The notes under the pieces were generated by a model. That model worked only from the letters and a program-made list of their open reading frames with translations. It did not search any database and had not been told where the DNA came from. DNA of 64,000 bases from Mesostigma viride (lineage: Eukaryota > Streptophyta > Mesostigmatophyceae > Mesostigmatales > Mesostigmataceae): positions 430,686 through 494,685 of the forward strand of contig RPFO01000389.1 in the NCBI GenBank assembly GCA_009746045.1, in the 5' to 3' direction. Below, one piece after another: positions 42,205 through 52,341 of the stretch. A program made the position numbers and the translations under genes. Numbering within the stretch: the stretch's first letter is position 1; every line of letters starts with the position of its first letter.

Positions 42205-43077
42205 GTACAAGCTAACGCTTATACTTTTTATGCGCAAACCTTTTAGCTAAGGTTAACGCATATTCTTACATCCTGCGCAGGATGTAAGAATATGCGTTAA
42301 CCTTAGCAAAAAGGTTTGCGCATAAAAAGTATAAGCAGTAGCTTGTACAACTTAAAACCTTTGCGCGTTGGGGCGGAATATTAAGCGGCTCCCTAACTAG
42401 GGTTTACTTCTGCATCGAATTACTAATTCGATATCGCATTACTGATTCGATATTAATCCCGGGAAGGTCCGATATCTACCTCGCTAGGCGATTAATTAGG
42501 TCCGACCGGTGCCCCGGCGGATCCTCCCAAATAATCCCTACTCGGCACTGTCCCCACGAGGTTTCGAACCCGTGACTTCCGCGCCGCGCCGGTTCTAAGT
42601 TGTACGCGCAGGATGTAAGAATATGCGTTAACCTTAGCTAAAAGGTTTGCGCATAAAAAGTATAAGCGTTAGCTTGTACAACTTAGAACCGGCGCGGCGC
42701 GGAAGTCACGGGTTCGAAACCTCGTGGGGACAGTGCCGAGTAGGGATTATTTGGGAGGGTCCGCCGGGGCACCGGTCGGACCTAATTAATCGCCTAGCGA
42801 GGTAGATATCGGACCTTCCCGGGATTAATATCGAATCAGTAATTCGATATCGAATTAGTAATTCGATGCGGAAGTAAAGCCCTAGTTAGGGAGCCGCTTA
42901 ATATTCCGCCCCAACGCGCAAAGGTTTTAAGTTGTACAAGCTACTGCTTATACTTTTTATGCGCAAACCTTTTTGCTAAGGTTAACGCATATTCTTACAT
43001 CCTGCGCAGGATGTAAGAATATGCGTTAACCTTAGCAAAAAGGTTTGTGCATAAAAAGTATAAGCAGTAGCTTGTAC
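42205..43077. mobile_element. giant foldback (palindromic) element
   Basis: The whole 873 bp is an inverted repeat centred near 42641. Each outer end (42205-42348 and 42934-43077) is itself a nearly perfect 144-bp palindrome beginning GTACAAGCT and centred on TCCTGCGCAGGA. A half copy of that palindrome sits at the centre (about 42600-42684). The inner arms (42349-42600 and 42684-42933) contain CACGGGTTCGAAACCTCGTG, which has the stem and TTCGAAA loop of a tRNA T-arm (box B). It interrupts the Gypsy-B pol between RT and RNase H; Gypsy-A has uninterrupted sequence near 54080. Exact target duplication is unclear. Confidence 0.85.
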
Positions 43078-44014
43078 AACTGTAGGATGAGAACGGGAGG
43101 AGTGAGGAGTAGGGATTTTAAACACTTAAAAGCAGATTGACACTCACTACTCCAGAGGAAGGGGATATCTTTCTTTAACAAATGATTGATAGGGGCTGCT
43201 GCAGTTGCAAAACGAGGGATAAAACGCCTGTAGTAGGAAGCAATACCTAGGAAACTACGTACACTTTTAACGTCAGTAGGGGTAGGCCAATCCTGAATTG
43301 ACTTAGTTTTATCCGGGTCGGTAGCGACACTGGCATCTGACAAAACACGTCCTAAAAATGGTACACTCCTACCAGAACGAACTTTAGCACGGCGAGCCCA
43401 CAAGGAATTTTCAGACATTATTTCTAAGACTTTCTCACGTAGGTGTGTTTCAAAATCTGGGGAGTAAATAAGGATGTCATCTAAGTAAGCCTGAGCACAA
43501 GAACGATCGTGCTCAGCTAAAGAAACAGAGGAGAAGGAAGGATCCTTTAAATCAGAGGACACTTGGGGAAGGTGAGAATTACCCATAACAGGTCTAAGCA
43601 CTTCATTCATCAACATTTGAAAAGAGGCAGGAGAATTACAGAGTCCCATAGCCGCTACTCTAAACTGATATTGACCAAAAGGGGTAGCAAAGGCAGTTTT
43701 ATGACAATCCTCGGGCGCAGCCTATTCGCAGTTGCCAAAAACCATGCATCTGCACAATCCAGCACGGTGAAACAGGTAGAACCTTCAACCTTATTAAATA
43801 TATCATCAATACGAGGTAGAGGGTATTTAGACTTCACAGTAATATCATTTAACTTCCTATAATCAGTAACTAAACGAAACTTGCCATTTGGCTTAGGGAC
43901 TAACAGGACACCAGCTGAGTAGGGGGAGTTACTAGGCTCTATCAATCCTGCTTCTAATAGTGACACTAAAATCTGTTTTAGTTCCTTTAACTCGGTAGGG
44001 CCCATTCGGTACAT
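43078..44014 (-). pseudogene. Gypsy-B reverse transcriptase
   Basis: Minus-strand Ty3/gypsy RT: SPYSAGVLLVPKPNGKFRLV, TDYRKLNDITVKSKYPLPRI, FTVLDCADAW, MGLCNSPASFQMLMNEVLRP and AYLDDILIYSPDF (YLDD box, about 43480), then ARRAKVRSGRSVPFLGRVLS and SFLGIASYYRRFIPRFATAA. A frameshift near 43720 interrupts the palm. The foldback at 43077 truncates the connection. Sequence is collinear with Gypsy-A 53150-54070. Confidence 0.82.
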
Positions 44015-44044
44015 CGGAGAGTGCGTATAGGAACTGCACCGTCC

Positions 44045-44797
44045 TTATGGGTTAATAACTACACGGTGTAAAACAGAACGAGGAGGAGGATAAGAAGGAG
44101 TCTTTTCTTCAAAAACTTTGGAGGAATCTATCACAGCCATGTATCTTACTATTTCGTTTTCAGTAAATCCCACCCCTATGGTATCTACTGTGTTCACATC
44201 TATATCCACACTATTATTAGGGATAGGTATCTCCTGTACTTCTAACTGAAGGAACATACATAATAAATATCCATATTCCTTTAGTTCAGATCGCAATTCA
44301 TCATTGGACATTAATACTTCAGGTATAGGTCTTACAGGAGGATCAACAGGTGTAGGAGGAGTAATATCTACCAAGGATAAATTTTCTACTCTATAATGAC
44401 GTTCCGGTACCCAGTAAGAACTGTGTGGAAACCAGATGACCATAGTATCATAATTAATAGTAATCTTATTATCCTGGTGCCAATCTAATCCTAATAATAC
44501 ATCAGCGGTAGTGATAGGACCTATAGTGGCCGTAAGGTTGACAGTACGTCCTTGTATAACCAGGGGAAGGGATACCGTACCCGGGGAATGACTGGTGCGA
44601 CCGTCAGCATAATGGACAGTGACAGGTTTGGTGTGAGGGATAGGGACTAGTCCTAAACGCCTACTAACTAGGGCCTCGCTCACAAAGGAGCTAGCCGCAC
44701 CGCTATCCACTAACACGGAGACATTCAAAAGTTCATCAGCATGCAAGAAGGGGTCTACAACAGTGTGAGGGACGGTTAAGCCGCCATTCAAAAACAT
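44045..44797 (-). CDS. Gypsy-B aspartic protease region
   Basis: A 250-residue frame with the retropepsin motif VLVDSGAASSFVSEAL (DSGA) and a later VLLGLDWHQDNKITINY (LLGLDW). It is followed by the linker into RT (VFEEKTPSYPPPRSVLHRVV). It matures Gag and Pol in Ty3/gypsy elements. The frame is open over this stretch and closely matches Gypsy-A 52368-53130. Confidence 0.82.
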   Translation of the reverse strand: MFLNGGLTVPHTVVDPFLHADELLNVSVLVDSGAASSFVSEALVSRRLGLVPIPHTKPVTVHYADGRTSHSPGTVSLPLVIQGRTVNLTATIGPITTADVLLGLDWHQDNKITINYDTMVIWFPHSSYWVPERHYRVENLSLVDITPPTPVDPPVRPIPEVLMSNDELRSELKEYGYLLCMFLQLEVQEIPIPNNSVDIDVNTVDTIGVGFTENEIVRYMAVIDSSKVFEEKTPSYPPPRSVLHRVVINP

Positions 44798-44902
44798 AAG
44801 AGGACGAACACGTAAGGGTAGGGATGATTCAGCTCCTACAGAAGTTATGAAAACAGGCAGGCAAAACTATTATCTGGGGTACTATCTAAGGACCTGTCCA
44901 GG

Positions 44903-46664
44903 TTACCCCCGGCTGACAGGCCTACTGTTCCCCCTCCCCCCCCAAATCCACGGAGTCACTAACCCCGAAGAAGACCCTGGCAAAAAAGCCACTGCTGGAG
45001 GGTCACGAGGGAGCGAAGAGGGTGCAGGAGCCTGATTATCATAGGGGAACCCTGAGGGTCCTGTCTGCACAACATTCAGCCTACTAGGGGTAGCTGAGGG
45101 AATGCGGCCTGGAGTGGGACGAATAGGAGCACGCTGAGGGGTACGAGGAGGGCGAGCATCGGGATGAGGGGGAGCACCCGAAAGGAACTTGGGGCACTCA
45201 CGTTTAAGATGACCAACTTCCTTACAATGATAGCATGTAATATGAGAGACATCCAGAGCCAAAAGGTCGGTAACACAGATATCTAATTCTTCTACATAGG
45301 AGTTCTCCTCCTCAGGGGTAAGGCTAATGTTATTAATACGGGAACGGGTAGGAAGAGAAGGGGTGGTGAAGAAATCTGCTACTCGTAAGAGATGCTGTCG
45401 TACATGCTTGAGGAGTAGATCAGTAAAACGGTAGGCAGAGAACTGGCGCTGTACCTCACGTAATAAGGGTCTACTGAGGCCTTGAAGGAAACGAGCACGT
45501 ACTTCTGCGCCCGACAAATCCCTAATTCGTACCATCTGTGCATCAAATTCTTTCATATACTCCTTAACCGGTTTAGTACCTTGCTGCAAAGTACCAAAGG
45601 CTAATCTATCCTGCCAGTCTGCATCAGGGGGGACTAAATGGCTCTCTAACCGCTTAAACAATTCTGCTACTGAGTTAGGGTAGGCATGAGAGGCCAAGGA
45701 TTCACACTGAATGAGGTTAGCAAGCTCAGGGGTAGTACAGGTAGTAAGATAGTGAGGGAGTCACTAAAACAGCATCAGGGAGACGCCATCTATTATGATT
45801 TTGCCACGACTCTGTGTTCTGGGTAAGCAGCATAATAAAAGTGAAAAACTGTTGAGGGGTAGACTTGACATCCAACTTGAGAAGGTTAGTTAGCAAAGAG
45901 GGGAAGAGCAGGGGGCTTAGGAGGATGGGAAGGATCAGATTTACCCATAGGACCACTGTCTTCAACTGCTACATAAGAGGGATAGAAAGAAGGAAGAGGA
46001 AAGGTTTTGGATAGGGGTCTAGAAGGGGCCACCGTTCCAGTATGGTGCCCATAATAGGAGAAGGGAACAGTATATTGTTCACGAAGGGAGGAGTAGGCAA
46101 AATGATCATAATTTCTGTCATATATGTAGAGGCATGGTGCTGAAATCACTACTAACTTCTAACTCAGCTACACGGGTAGGGACCTGGGCAGCCTCGTAGG
46201 CCGTCTCAGGGTAGGACCAAGAAGCAGGAGGATAAAAGGGAACTGCACTAGGGCGACCAGAAGGGCCTACAGGGGCAGAGGTACGACCCGTGTTCAGTAT
46301 AAGCAGGGATGGAAGGAAGAGGGTGAGGAGGAGGCCTAGAAGCATTGTCAGGGAGTGAGGACCTAATTGAGGGTTGAGCCAAGGTTGCAGGAGGGGCAGG
46401 GGCCTGGTTCAGGGTAAAGGAGGGGTCATCACTAAATCTGACACGTTGTTCAAAGGTAGGTGGGGTAATAGAGGGACGACGACCACCACCAGTAGTAGGG
46501 GAAGGAGGTGAGGTACGCAAGTTACCTTGAGGAGTGAGGTGGTGCACCGTTTCCAACGAGTCCCGTCTGTTACCACGAGTATTATTGTTATTATTGTTTT
46601 TATTATTATTATTATTAGTATTAGCGGCAGGTATAGGCGACATCTCTCCACCCACTGGATCCAT
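44903..46664 (-). pseudogene. Gypsy-B gag with zinc knuckle
   Basis: Starts MDPVGGEMSPIPAANT with an Asn repeat. The Pro/Ser-rich N-terminal third (to about 46250) shifts frame into a Tyr-rich segment, then to a retrotransposon-gag capsid (SPPQQFFTFIMLL-like; HAYPNSVAELFKRLESHLVP, TLQQGTKPVKEYMKEFDAQM, VRARFLQGLSRPLLREVQRQ) at 45697-45400. The knuckle ITCYHCKEVGHLKRECPKF lies near 45250. The stop TAG lies near 44935, with a conserved non-coding gap before protease. At least two frameshifts are present. Confidence 0.78.
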
Positions 46665-46859
46665 GTTTAATCATAAGGAAAAACAATGAAAGTTGCCTTA
46701 AGAAAAGGATAGGAACCTAAATTGAAGCAAGGAAGGCAAAAGGAAAAACCTTGAATGTCTTAAGCAAAGAAAACAAGTGAAATCAATCCTTTTAATTAAC
46801 CCTTAAATGGTACTGGGTCCGTTTTCGTGGTACCAGTCGAAGTCCTACCACTCTAACGG

Positions 46860-47560
46860 ACTGAGTTTGTGCGCCTTGCAGGCGCCGCGCCAAAAAGAAT
46901 TTAACGGTCAAACCTGGGGGGATTGAAAGATCTAGATCTCAGCTTTCCGTAGAGCACTTCAGACCGTACTTTGGACACCTGGCCAGGGAGATATGCTTGA
47001 GCAAAGTTAGGGGGGTACCATGGTCCAACGGGACCGACGTGCATGAAAAATATTGACGCGCACGGCTATGGCGGTGCACACAACTGACTGGTACGAGAGA
47101 ATAGCTTGACATAATGGACTCAAATTTTGTAGGCATGATTTTTAAGTCATAAAAACGTTATACCCCTAGCCATGGAGCGTTTGAAGATGCGTAGATGGGT
47201 CTCGGGGTGCTGGTAGGCGCAGCAAATCATGTTAGCTGCCAGGCGGTGACCGTGCGAGTGCTGCATGTTGCTAGGCGGAAATTTTCGAGATATTTGCGCA
47301 TGGATAAACGTTTGACGTTGTTCCCAACCAGATTTGCTAAAACTGGCAGCCAGGAAAGGCTCGAGGCTATGTCCATGAATCGGGCGTGCTGGCTCCCGCA
47401 GGAAAAGGTAATCTGCTGTTCCGACCTGGTACGTTCTAGCCTCCTAGCGTGTTCCGTTAACCGTATATGGTTGTATTATCGTTTCTAACTAATATCAGGG
47501 TTATAATCGAGGGCTTGTGATGGTCATTTTGTTGTTTTGCTGCCTCTACGCATCGGCTTG
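46860..47560. other. interior of the TTAA element; no gene seen
   Basis: Between the left terminal repeat and the LINE fragment. Short frames only (for example 47195-47488), with no recognisable motif. Confidence 0.4.
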
Positions 47561-47566
47561 TCATTA

Positions 47567-48480
47567 ATTAATTAATTAATTAAACTCGTGCTCCCGTTGG
47601 GGAGTCACGGAGCACCGAAGTGCTTTTAATCCCTGTGTGTGCACTACAGGAGAAAGGGCAGAGACCCCCAGTCTCCTTCATGCCAAAGGCATGCCACAGC
47701 TGCAATCGGGCGCGGCTAGCTAAAAGGACAGGCTAACGATCCGGCAAACTGTGGGTGCAATAAGACCCATGTGAGCATATCATAGCAAGGAGCGTGGGCA
47801 AGTAATCTGAACATAGCCAGGGCATAGCATGGCTGTACTAGGACTAGGCTAAGGCTATGGCTGGTTGTGTACCGTGCGTTGGCGGCACGTGACTAGGTGT
47901 GTTGGCACAGCTAGGCAACATTCTAGGAATGGCTGCCTTAGCGGCAGTGACGCCAATGGTTACAAGCTAGGGCTATTGCTATTCTAGCCCGCTGGGGGCG
48001 TCCACATCTTGTGGTTGATCATCAGGTCCCCGCCCCTCCAGTACACCTTGGGCTTCTGGGGGTCCTGCTTATGGCGGAGGTATTCCGGCCACAGGTCGCG
48101 TCGCTGCTGTTGCTGAGCGGGGGTGAGGTCGTCATCCAGCGTCCAGGTGAGGTCGTGCAACCGCTTGCGACGAGAAAGGAACCGCTGCTTATCCTCAGGG
48201 GAGGGGAAGGTGAGTAGGACTGGTGGGGGGGCCGCCTTGTCCCGTGAGTGGGGAAGGCGGTGGCACCCACGCAGTTCTACCTCACCTACCAGGCCCATGA
48301 GGGTAAGAAGCTGGTTCTTGAGCTCGTCAGCAAGAGAGGTTGACGTCTCACCTGGCTTCTGGGGGAAGCGACGTAGCACCACTCGGCACTCGCGGCGAGC
48401 GCGGTCGGTGACCTCCCGTTGCTGGGCCTGGCGGTGGTCCTCCAGCTCCTGGAGCTTTGTGGCGACGGCTTGTCATGGTT
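47567..48480 (-). mobile_element. LINE fragment with (TTAA)n tail
   Basis: The minus-strand 3' tail (TTAA)n at 47567-47582 is preceded by the hairpin block GTGCTCC...GGGAGCAC also seen at 2482-2512. Upstream in element orientation are about 350 bp of non-coding sequence and an ORF1-like coding remnant (48470-47984). No RT lies between ORF1 and the tail, so the RT part is deleted, or this is a short non-autonomous derivative. Confidence 0.55.
47984..48470 (-). CDS. LINE ORF1-like protein fragment
   Basis: Reads QELEDHRQAQQREVTDRAR (coiled-coil-like), then RVVLRRFPQKPGETSTSLAD, VEVELRGCHRLPHSRDKAAP, PVLLTFPSPEDKQRFLSRRK, LHDLTWTLDDDLTPAQQQQR and DLMINHKMWTPPAG. The order (coiled coil, RRM-like segment with the R-G and K-L-R residues, then a C-terminal domain with a DDLTP.Q signature) is that of L1-type ORF1 RNA-binding chaperones. 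The upstream start is not clear because the ORF begins in another frame. It would bind LINE RNA. Confidence 0.6.
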
Positions 48481-48892
48481 GTGGAATACCATCAGGTCAA
48501 GCAGATTTTGGACCATGTTTGGTCGCTGTTAGCTGAGGCTGCAACGGAAATAGCGTGATAACGGTTGGTATTGGTTAGTAGTATGGTAAATGTGATTACC
48601 CAGTGCTTTTCCTGGCTCAAACAGCCCGAGACAAGTTCTTTTCTGACCAGTTTTAGGCATGGCTTCTTGTTTTGCTGGCCAACGCCCACCTTCTTATTTT
48701 GCATCCATTGCACGTGACAAACATGGAGATACCCAATACCTGTTTGCATGGAAGCATTACCAACGTGTTCCTTTTGTTTTCTTTATTGCTGCAAAGAACG
48801 TGGAGGTGTTTTGTCATTCATTGGGTGCGTTAGTGATATAGCTCCTTGCCACCCCTTTGACGCGCGCTTTAGGCCTTGATTAATGAGCCTTT
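48481..48892. other. flank left of Gypsy-A; no gene seen
   Basis: No convincing frame. It ends with the target-site copy CCTTT (48888-48892). Confidence 0.4.
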
Positions 48893-49465
48893 TGTTACGT
48901 CGCGTAACAATTCGTTGTAGTTACGGACGTAAATTAGGTCCTTTGCCTCGGTTGTCCCTAGGTTTACGTTTAGGCTCCTACCGGGACATTATTGTCCTCG
49001 TAACAGTACTGTGGTACATTGGGTGCCGTTGGGCGCCGCGCCGCGTACTTTACTAGTGGTCCTGATCCTGGGGTAGAATGTAGTGGACCAGCGTGCATCA
49101 GTAGATTTAGTGGACCAGCGTGCACCTGTAGGCGAGGGCCATGTCGGCCCGAGCGTGTTGGACCGTTGGTGATCATTTATGCGCGTTCTACCCCTTGTGT
49201 GTGCACTCGGCGTGTGTTAAGTGAATTGACACATTTAGGCTTGGGTCACGGCAGTGTAGTTGTGTTTCCTTCCTCTATTCCTGGAGTAAACGGGTTTTGG
49301 TAAATGGTTGTATGGCGTATTATAGCAACACTTACGTTAATGCATTGAGATCAGCTCCGTCACGTTCGTCTTTCGCCAGAGGGTTAAGTAGAGGAGGCCT
49401 GACCAGTTTAGGTAGTATCAGGCCCATTAGAGGTAGAGGTGGAGGTAGATATCCGCGGCGTAACA
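48893..49465 (+). repeat. Gypsy-A 5' LTR
   Basis: TG...CA ends extended to TGTTACG...CGTAACA. A candidate primer site, TGGTTCCGGAGGAAC, begins at 49467, two bases after the LTR; the primer tRNA is not identified. In Gypsy-B the equivalent begins TGGACTCGGAGGAAC. Confidence 0.93.
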
Positions 49466-49998
49466 ATGGTTCCGGAGGAACTTCAGTAGGTAGTGAACGA
49501 GACGACTATCCCTTGCCACATACACCTTTTCAAGACCCCTTCCGCGTCCAGGAACAAGAAGTCGACACTTCCTTGATAGGTAATGGGCGGGTCGCCTTCA
49601 AGCTAGGAGCGTCGTGCTGCCCGTTTCGGGACACGCTTTACCTAGAAGCTAGACCTGCTCACAGCGGATAAATCCTTTCGTAGTTAGCCTGTCCTTCGCC
49701 TTGTTTTCCTGCTTACGGTTGTTTCCTGCCTTAGATCGGGGAGTATTACTGTTCGGAGACGATTAGCGTCGCCGTACCTACACCTTTTTCCTTGTGCTGC
49801 TGCTTTATTAGACGGCCGCACCCGCAGAGTTACGGGGCGCTGTGTTAGGACGAGCGCTGGGATATCCGGCCGCTGACTTAGGACGAGAGCTGGAAACTCC
49901 CGCCCTCCTTCTTCTTTCGGTGATCCAGATCGTCAAGCTAAGTCGCCTACCCCTACCTCGTCTAGCTTGACATCACAAGACACGCCAGGTGAGTTATC
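49466..49998 (+). promoter_or_regulatory. Gypsy-A leader with splice-donor-like site
   Basis: About 530 bp without a conserved frame. It ends with CCAG|GTGAGT (intron start 49989), a near-ideal splice donor lying 10 bases before the ORF1 ATG. Gypsy-B has CCAG|GTGCGT at the same place (near 61000). Confidence 0.5.
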
Positions 49999-50391
49999 AT
50001 GAGTCAACGTCGTGTTTTTACTGCGCCTTCCCATTCATCTAGTGATAATAGTTTAGCTAAGTATTACGTAGTTATTACCCCTCAATGGTCAGCCATTTTC
50101 CTCTCTTGGTCAGATGCTAGGAAGATAGTGCAAAACCGTACATATAATGTAATTAGGTATAAGAAATTTGTTACCTTCGAGGAAGCTCAACAATTCCTTA
50201 TAGACCATAGCGTATCAGATCTAGGCCTACACGTACGTTCTACTCCTCATGGTCGCCCTCCTGTAGAAGCTCTAGATTTTGCTACCCCTCCTTCGTCTCC
50301 CCCTAAGAGGGCTGCATCCTCATCTAGCTTAGATACTCCTCTCACCTTGGAATTCGGTTCCCTATCCATTACTGTTGTTAAAAAGGACTGA
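49999..50391 (+). CDS. Gypsy-A ORF1: RNase H1 N-terminal / viroplasmin-like protein
   Basis: A 130-residue intact frame. Residues about 20-70 read YYVVITPQWSAIFLSWSDAR and YKKFVTFEEAQQFL, matching the RNase H1 hybrid-binding domain pattern (YxVxxG..xGIyxxW.e....V.g......KkF.t..eA..fl). The same fold occurs in caulimovirus P6. The rest is Ser/Pro/Leu-rich. Such domains bind RNA-DNA hybrids or dsRNA, so a role in reverse transcription or translation control is plausible but unproven. The homologous ORF is present in Gypsy-B (60612-60990). A separate small gene of this kind between LTR and gag is not part of the standard chromovirus layout. Confidence 0.75.
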   Translation: MSQRRVFTAPSHSSSDNSLAKYYVVITPQWSAIFLSWSDARKIVQNRTYNVIRYKKFVTFEEAQQFLIDHSVSDLGLHVRSTPHGRPPVEALDFATPPSSPPKRAASSSSLDTPLTLEFGSLSITVVKKD

Positions 50392-50515
50392 TTTAAATTG
50401 TTCCTTTCTTTTAAGCCATTAAAATCTTTTCCTTTTCTTTCCTTGCCTTATATTAGGCCTTGTCCTTTATCCTTGTTGCTTTCAGTTAGATTTTTGATCA
50501 TTTACTTAAACAAAA

Positions 50516-52255
50516 ATGGATCCAATGGGTGGTAACCTGTCGCCTATACCTACCAATACTCCTACTATGAATAATAATAATAATAATAATAATAACAACC
50601 ATAACAACAATCGGGTAACCGACGGGACTCACTTGAAACGGTACACCATCTCACTCCTCAAGGTAATCTTCGTGCCTCACCTCCTTCTCCGCTTGCTGAT
50701 GGTCGCCGTCGTCCCTCACTTACCCCTCCTACCTATGAACAACGTCAACGTATGCAAGTCAGATTTAGTGATGACCCTTCCCTTACCCTGAACCAGGCCC
50801 CTGCCCCTCCTGCAACCTTGGCTCAACCCTCCAGCAGGTCCTCACTAACTAACAATGTTTTTAGGCCTCCTTCCCACCCTGTTCCTTCCATGCCTGCTCT
50901 TAACACGGGTCGTGCCTCTGCCCCTGTCGGTCCTTCTGGGCGCCCTAGTGCAGTTCCCTTTTACCCACCTGCTTCCTGGTCCTACCCTGAGACGGCCTAT
51001 GAGGCAGCCCAGGTCCCTACCCGTGTGGCTGATTTAGAAGTTAATAGTGATTTCAGCACCATGCCCTTAGATGACAGAAATTATGATCATTTTGCCTATT
51101 CCTCTCTTCGTGAGCAATATACTGTCCCCTTCTCTTATGGGCACCAGCCTGAAACGGTGGCCCCGTCTAGACCCCTACCCAAGACTTTTCCTCTTCCTTC
51201 CTTCTATCCCGCTTATGTAGCAGTGGAAGATAGTGGCCCTATGGGAAAAACTGACTCTTCTAATCCCCCTAAGCCCCCTGCTCTTCCCCTCTTTGCTAAC
51301 CTTCCCAAGCTGGATGTCAAGTCTACCCCTCAACAGTTTTTCACCTTTATTATGTTGCTTACACAGAACACGGAGTCGTGGCAGAATCATAATAGATGGC
51401 GTCTTTCTGATGCTGTATTAGTTCCTCACTATCTCACAACCTGTATTACTCCTGAGCTTGCTAACCTCATTCAGTGTGAGTCTTTGGCCTCTCATGCCTA
51501 CCCTAACTCTGTAGCAGAATTGTTTAAGCGTTTAGAGAACCATTTAGTCCCTCCTGATTCAGATTGGCAGGATAGATTAGCCTTTGGTACCTTGCAGCAG
51601 GGTACTAAATCCTTTAAAGAATATATGAAAGAGTTTGATGCTCAGATGGTACGAATTAGGGATTTGTCGGGTGCAGAAGTACGTGCTCGCTTCCTTCAGG
51701 CCTCAGTAGACCCTTATTGCGTGAAGTCAAGCGCCAGTTCTCTGCCTACCGTTTTACTGACCTGCCCCTCAAGCATGTGCGCCAGCATCTTTTACGTGTA
51801 GCAGATTTCTTCTCCACCCTTCTCTTCCTACCCGTTCCCGTATTAATAATATTATCCTTACCCCTGAGGAGGAGAACTCCTATGTAGAAGAATTAGATAT
51901 CTGTGTGACTGACCTTTCAGCTCTGGATGTCTCTCATATTACCTGCTATCATTGTAAGGAAGTAGGTCATCTTAAACGTGAGTGCCCCAAGTTCCTTTCG
52001 GGTGCTCCCCCTCATCCCGACGCTCGCCCTCCTCGTACCCCTCAGCGTGCTCCTATTCGTCCCACTTCAGGACGCATTCCTTCAGCTACCCCTAGTAGGC
52101 TGAATGCTGTGCAGACAGGATCCCCAGGGTTCCCCTATGATAATCAGGCTCCCGCACCCTCTTCAATCCCTCGTGACCCTCCAGCAGTGGCTTTTCCGCC
52201 AGGGTCTTCTTCGGGGTTCGTTCCTATGGATTTGGGGGGGGAGGGGGAACAGTAG
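50516..52255 (+). pseudogene. Gypsy-A gag with CCHC zinc knuckle
   Basis: Starts MDPMGGNLSPIPTNT with an Asn repeat; a frameshift lies in or just after the repeat (near 50620). The main frame 50752-51690 has a Pro-rich N-terminal part and a capsid-like region (STPQQFFTFIMLLTQNTESW, HAYPNSVAELFKRLENHLVP, LQQGTKSFKEYMKEFDAQMV). A single-base loss near 51705 breaks it. The knuckle CYHCKEVGHLKREC (CX2CX4HX4C) is in the last frame and the stop is TAG at 52253-52255. A splice-acceptor-like TTGCTTTCAG precedes it (ends 50485). Gag forms the particle. Confidence 0.82.
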
Positions 52256-52341
52256 GCCTGTCAGCCGGGGGTAACCTGGACAGGTCCTTAGATAGTACCC
52301 CAGATAAAATTTTTGCCTGCCTGTTTTTATAACCTCTGTAG
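52256..52341 (+). other. conserved gag-pol spacer, possible mini-intron
   Basis: A non-coding block in all frames, shared with Gypsy-B, containing GGGGGTAACCTGGACAGG and ending TTTTTATAACCTCTGTAG (52341). It looks intron-like (GT...TAG) but no join that keeps a single gag-pol frame could be fixed. Confidence 0.4.

Noticed and set aside
42690-42780. A functional tRNA gene in the foldback arms
   Set aside because: Only a T-arm-like hairpin is seen; no acceptor, D-arm or anticodon arm could be paired at the right spacing.
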